Below are positions 61,596-64,000 of a DNA stretch of 64,000 bases, piece after piece. The notes beneath the pieces were generated by a model. That model saw nothing but the letters and a program-made list of their open reading frames with translations. It was not told the DNA's origin and searched no databases. The stretch is from positions 41,181 through 105,180 of the forward strand of contig CAYQCL010000001.1 in the NCBI GenBank assembly GCA_964416065.1, in the 5' to 3' direction. This DNA comes from Limiplasma sp964416065. GTDB lineage: Bacteria; Bacillota; Clostridia; Christensenellales; Aristaeellaceae. The first letter of the stretch is position 1. Every line of letters starts with the position of its first letter. The position numbers were made by a program, and so were the translations under genes.

Positions 61596-62289
61596 ATGAA
61601 AGCAAAAGCAACGCTTAAGATTCTTGTGGACATCGTCATGACCGCGCTCCTTCTCGGCCAGATGGGCTATCACATGATGGATAATCGGATGCACGAGATC
61701 ACGGGCGTCATGCTGTGTGCGCTGTTTATCGCGCATCACGCGCTCAACGGCGGCTGGCATCGCGGGCTGCTTCGCGGCAGATATTCCGCGCAGCGCGTCC
61801 TGCTCACTACAATTGACGCGCTGCTGATGCTGGTCATGCTCGCCATCATGACCAGCGCGGTTCTGGTCTCCCGCCACGTGTTCAGCTTTCTCGGTCTGCA
61901 CATGCGCGCGATGGGGCGCAGAATCCATATGCCCGCGACGATGTGGGCGTTTGTGCTGACGGGGCTCCATCTGGGGCTTCACTGGAACCTGGTGCTTCAA
62001 AAGGCTCGTAAGCATGTGAGGGACGGTCTGCCCCGCTCGGGGCCGATCGTCCTGCGCGTCGCGGTCATTGGGCTGTGCTGCCTGGGCGGGTTTGAATTCA
62101 TCCGCCGTGGGCTGTGGATGCAGCTTGCGGGAGTTCGCCTTTCTCGATTACGGCGAAACGCTGCCGGTCTTTCTGGCGTCCTATATCGCCATCCTGATCC
62201 TTTGGGCGTCGCTTTCCCACTATCTGGGAAAGGCCGTCCGGGCGCTGGACCGCTGGACAAAAAAGAGCAAGGAGGAAAATGCCGTATGA
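61596..62289 (+). pseudogene. Frameshifted DUF4405 membrane protein
   Basis: A four-helix membrane protein with histidines placed as in cytochrome b561-like DUF4405 proteins (LFIAHHALNGGWH; TGLHLGLHWN). The frame is lost around 62118-62135 and continues in the next (REFAFLDYGETLPVFLASYI, to KKSKEENAV at 62289). Joined, it would be about 230 residues. Such proteins are common partners of flavodoxin-type genes in clostridial redox clusters. Confidence 0.72.
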
Positions 62290-63486
62290 AACGCAGTCTC
62301 TGTCTGATTCTGGCGCTTCTGTGCGCGGCAATTGTTTTGCCAGCCACCGCGCAGGAAGCGGAAAGGGGAGAAGAGAACATGAAGCTCATTCCGGGCGGCA
62401 GCTTCCTGATGGGCAGCCCGCAGGACGAACCCTGCGCAGCGCGGACGAAGCGCGGCACAGCGTGTCGGTCAGCGATTTCTATCTTGGCGCGCACGAGGTC
62501 ACACAGGCGGAATACGAACGGCTGATGGGGCAAAACCCTAGCGTGTTCACCGGCGCGGAGCGTCCCGTGGAGGGTGTGAGCTGGTATGACGCGGTTGCCT
62601 ATTGTAACGCGCTCAGTGCCGCCGAAGGGTTAACGCCCGCCTATGCGCTGGACGGACAAAATGTCGTGTGGGATCGCGCCGCCGACGGCTATCGCCTGCC
62701 GACGGAGGCGGAATGGGAATATGCCTGTCGCGCCGGAACCGTGACGCCTTCAATACGGAAATCTCCGTCAGTGTGGATGAAGCCAACTACTGGGGCCACT
62801 ATTCTTATCAGATTGAAGAAAACTACTTCACACAGGAAAGGCTTGAAACAAAACAGAGCATCTATCGGGAGAAGATGCTTGCGGTGGGCAGCTTTGCGCC
62901 CAACGCATGGGGCCTGTACGACATGCATGGTAATGTGAGCGAATGGGTCTGGGATCTGTATGAGCCCTATACCCCTGAGGCGGCAAGCGATCCGATCGGA
63001 AGCGAATCCGGTACGCGGCGAGTCAATCGCGGCGGAGCCTGGAACGACTTTGCCAAGAATCTCCGCTCCGCCTATCGCGCCGCCGCGCCCGCGGAGAGCG
63101 CCAGCTTCGCCATCGGCTTTCGCGTGCCAAGAAACGCGCGGCAGCTTGATGCACGCCAGGTTGTGGAGAGCAATTCGGCGCAGGTGAATGAGACTGAGAG
63201 CGGACGGACGCTGATCGCATACTTCTCGTGGGGCGGGAATACGCGCGGCATCGCGGAGGAGATCCAGCGTCAGACGGGCTTTGACCTGTTTGAATCGAAT
63301 GCGTCACGCCCTATTCGGACGACTACAACACGGTGCTTGAGCAGGCGCAGGCCGATCAGAACGTGCAGACGCGTCCGGAGCTGGCATCGCATGTGAATAA
63401 CATGGCACAGTACGATACCGTCATTCTGGGCTACCCCAACTGGTGGGCTCAAAGGCCCGTATCAAGCTGTATGGTCAGTGGAAGGA
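62286..63486 (+). pseudogene. Broken fusion of formylglycine-generating-enzyme-like domain and flavodoxin
   Basis: ATG at 62286 begins a signal peptide (LCLILALLCAAIVLPATA) and a sulfatase-modifying-factor domain spread over three frames: LIPGGSFLMGSPQDE; EVTQAEYERLMGQNP, GVSWYDAVAYCNALS, LPTEAEWEYACRAGT; and WGLYDMHGNVSEWVWD, NRGGAWND. Frameshifts lie near 62430 and 62745. The same frame runs into a flavodoxin start (LIAYFSWGGNTRGIAEEIQ). It shifts again near 63297 (YSDDYNTVLEQAQ, VILGYPNWWA) and loses homology at about 63450. The last third of the flavodoxin is missing. Confidence 0.75.
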
Positions 63487-63587
63487 GGTAGCTGGACTGC
63501 CAAGCATGGATAACAAGAAAGACAGGCGCCAAACGGACAAAGCCACTGGATTTCGCGGTCATTGAAAATTGAAGTTCGGGCCTGATT

Positions 63588-64000
63588 TTACGTCAACGCC
63601 CAATCCCGGCTCTCGGTTTGCAGTCTTACCATTCGGGCAAAGGTTCCGTTTTGCTTTAGAAGCTCCTCGGGAGTGCCTGTTTCAGCCACTGTTCCACCGG
63701 ACAGCACCACAATCTTGTTCGCATTTTCCACGGTTCTCATACGGTGGGCGATCATTAGCACCGTTTTCTGCTCGACCAGCCGGGAGATGGCCTGCTGTAT
63801 CTCGGTTTCGTTCTCCGCGTCCAGTGAGGCGGTGGCTTCATCCAGAAGGATGATGGGCGCATCCTTCAAAAGCGCGCGGGCGATGGAGATGCGCTGGCGC
63901 TCACCCCCAGAGAGGGTGGAGCCGTTTTCCCCGATCATCGTCTGGTAGCCCTTGGGCAGTTTTGCGATAAACTCCTCGCACATGGCCGCCTTGGCCGCCT
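63588..64000 (-). CDS. ABC exporter (multidrug/lipid type), C-terminal part of ATPase domain; continues beyond window
   Basis: About 137 C-terminal residues of a half-transporter with fused ATPase. Visible are the Q-loop-distal helix (LPKGYQTMIGENGSTLSGGE), the signature LSGGERQRISIARALL, Walker B IILLDEATASLD and the switch histidine IAHRMRTV. The frame is open to the window edge, so the membrane domain and Walker A lie outside. It shows no disruption, in contrast to the decayed block beside it. Confidence 0.92.
   Translation of the reverse strand, partial: AAKAAMCEEFIAKLPKGYQTMIGENGSTLSGGERQRISIARALLKDAPIILLDEATASLDAENETEIQQAISRLVEQKTVLMIAHRMRTVENANKIVVLSGGTVAETGTPEELLKQNGTFARMVRLQTESRDWALT

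Noticed and set aside
1..64000. tRNA, rRNA or tmRNA genes
   Set aside because: No stretch read on either strand showed a tRNA cloverleaf with the T-arm signature or rRNA landmarks; a covariance search could still find a divergent one.

Overview
The window is GC-rich chromosomal DNA from a Gram-positive-type bacterium, most likely a gut-associated member of Bacillota class Clostridia. This placement is an inference. It rests on HPr kinase/phosphorylase, undecaprenyl-diphosphatase UppP, a YqhQ (DUF1385) gene next to rpmE/prmC/prfA, DegV and PucR proteins, a TM1266-type hydrogenase regulator, strong Shine-Dalgarno sites and sigma-A promoters. A run of 100 Ns at 44428-44527 marks an assembly gap, so this is a draft assembly or MAG, and some of the broken genes below could be assembly or sequencing errors.

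Layout. 0-3.9 kb: leftward translation operon rpmE - yqhQ - prmC - prfA - tsaC. 4.1-10.2 kb: a two-TM microprotein, a very large secreted protein with ten SdrD_B-like modules, and a divergent ECF sigma / anti-sigma-like pair. 10.2-13.8 kb: a decayed sugar locus holding a dispersed repeat, a broken YesM-type kinase and YesN-type regulator, and a GH32-like gene without its 5' half. 13.9-19.6 kb: a tripartite tricarboxylate transporter (tctCBA) with a PHP-domain phosphatase, divergent from two tandem DeoR regulators. 19.7-24.4 kb: DegV, a Cys/Pro-rich coat-like protein, a ComEC-like metallo-beta-lactamase protein, uppP and an AlkZ-like protein. 24.5-31.8 kb: a tightly overlapping leftward operon (PglF-like epimerase - tadA - HAD phosphatase - hprK - glcK - asnS - secreted protein carrying an amber codon). 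32-38.7 kb: an FMN-binding-domain surface protein, asnB, an esterase and ktrAB. 38.8-43.9 kb: msrC, nth, obg, yhbY, then a PD-(D/E)XK nuclease overlapping an SNF2 helicase. 43.9-48.6 kb: a LysM protein with an unassembled tandem repeat, a zinc-ribbon membrane protein and a large SH3/peptidoglycan-binding protein. 48.6-54.7 kb: the second dispersed-repeat copy, a nitroreductase, a TM1266-like regulator leading an ABC importer behind a structured leader, an S41 lipoprotein protease and a PucR regulator. 55-58 kb: a cysteine desulfurase-like enzyme, a divergent DUF3343 protein and a second ECF/anti-sigma pair. 58.1-63.5 kb: a block of decayed redox genes (PAS-REC remnant, LysR, cupin, aldo/keto reductase, flavodoxin, DUF4405, sulfatase-modifying-factor/flavodoxin fusion). 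The window ends inside an ABC exporter gene.

The core genes look intact and most form short leftward operons. Disruptions concentrate in two accessory blocks, 10.2-13.8 and 58.1-63.5 kb. The observations most worth following are the 52.0-52.3 kb leader (a seven-codon ORF whose stop codon lies in a terminator stem and whose ribosome site can be sequestered), the two-copy hairpin repeat placed at gene ends, the nuclease-helicase pair, and the secreted protein with three candidate flavinylation motifs.
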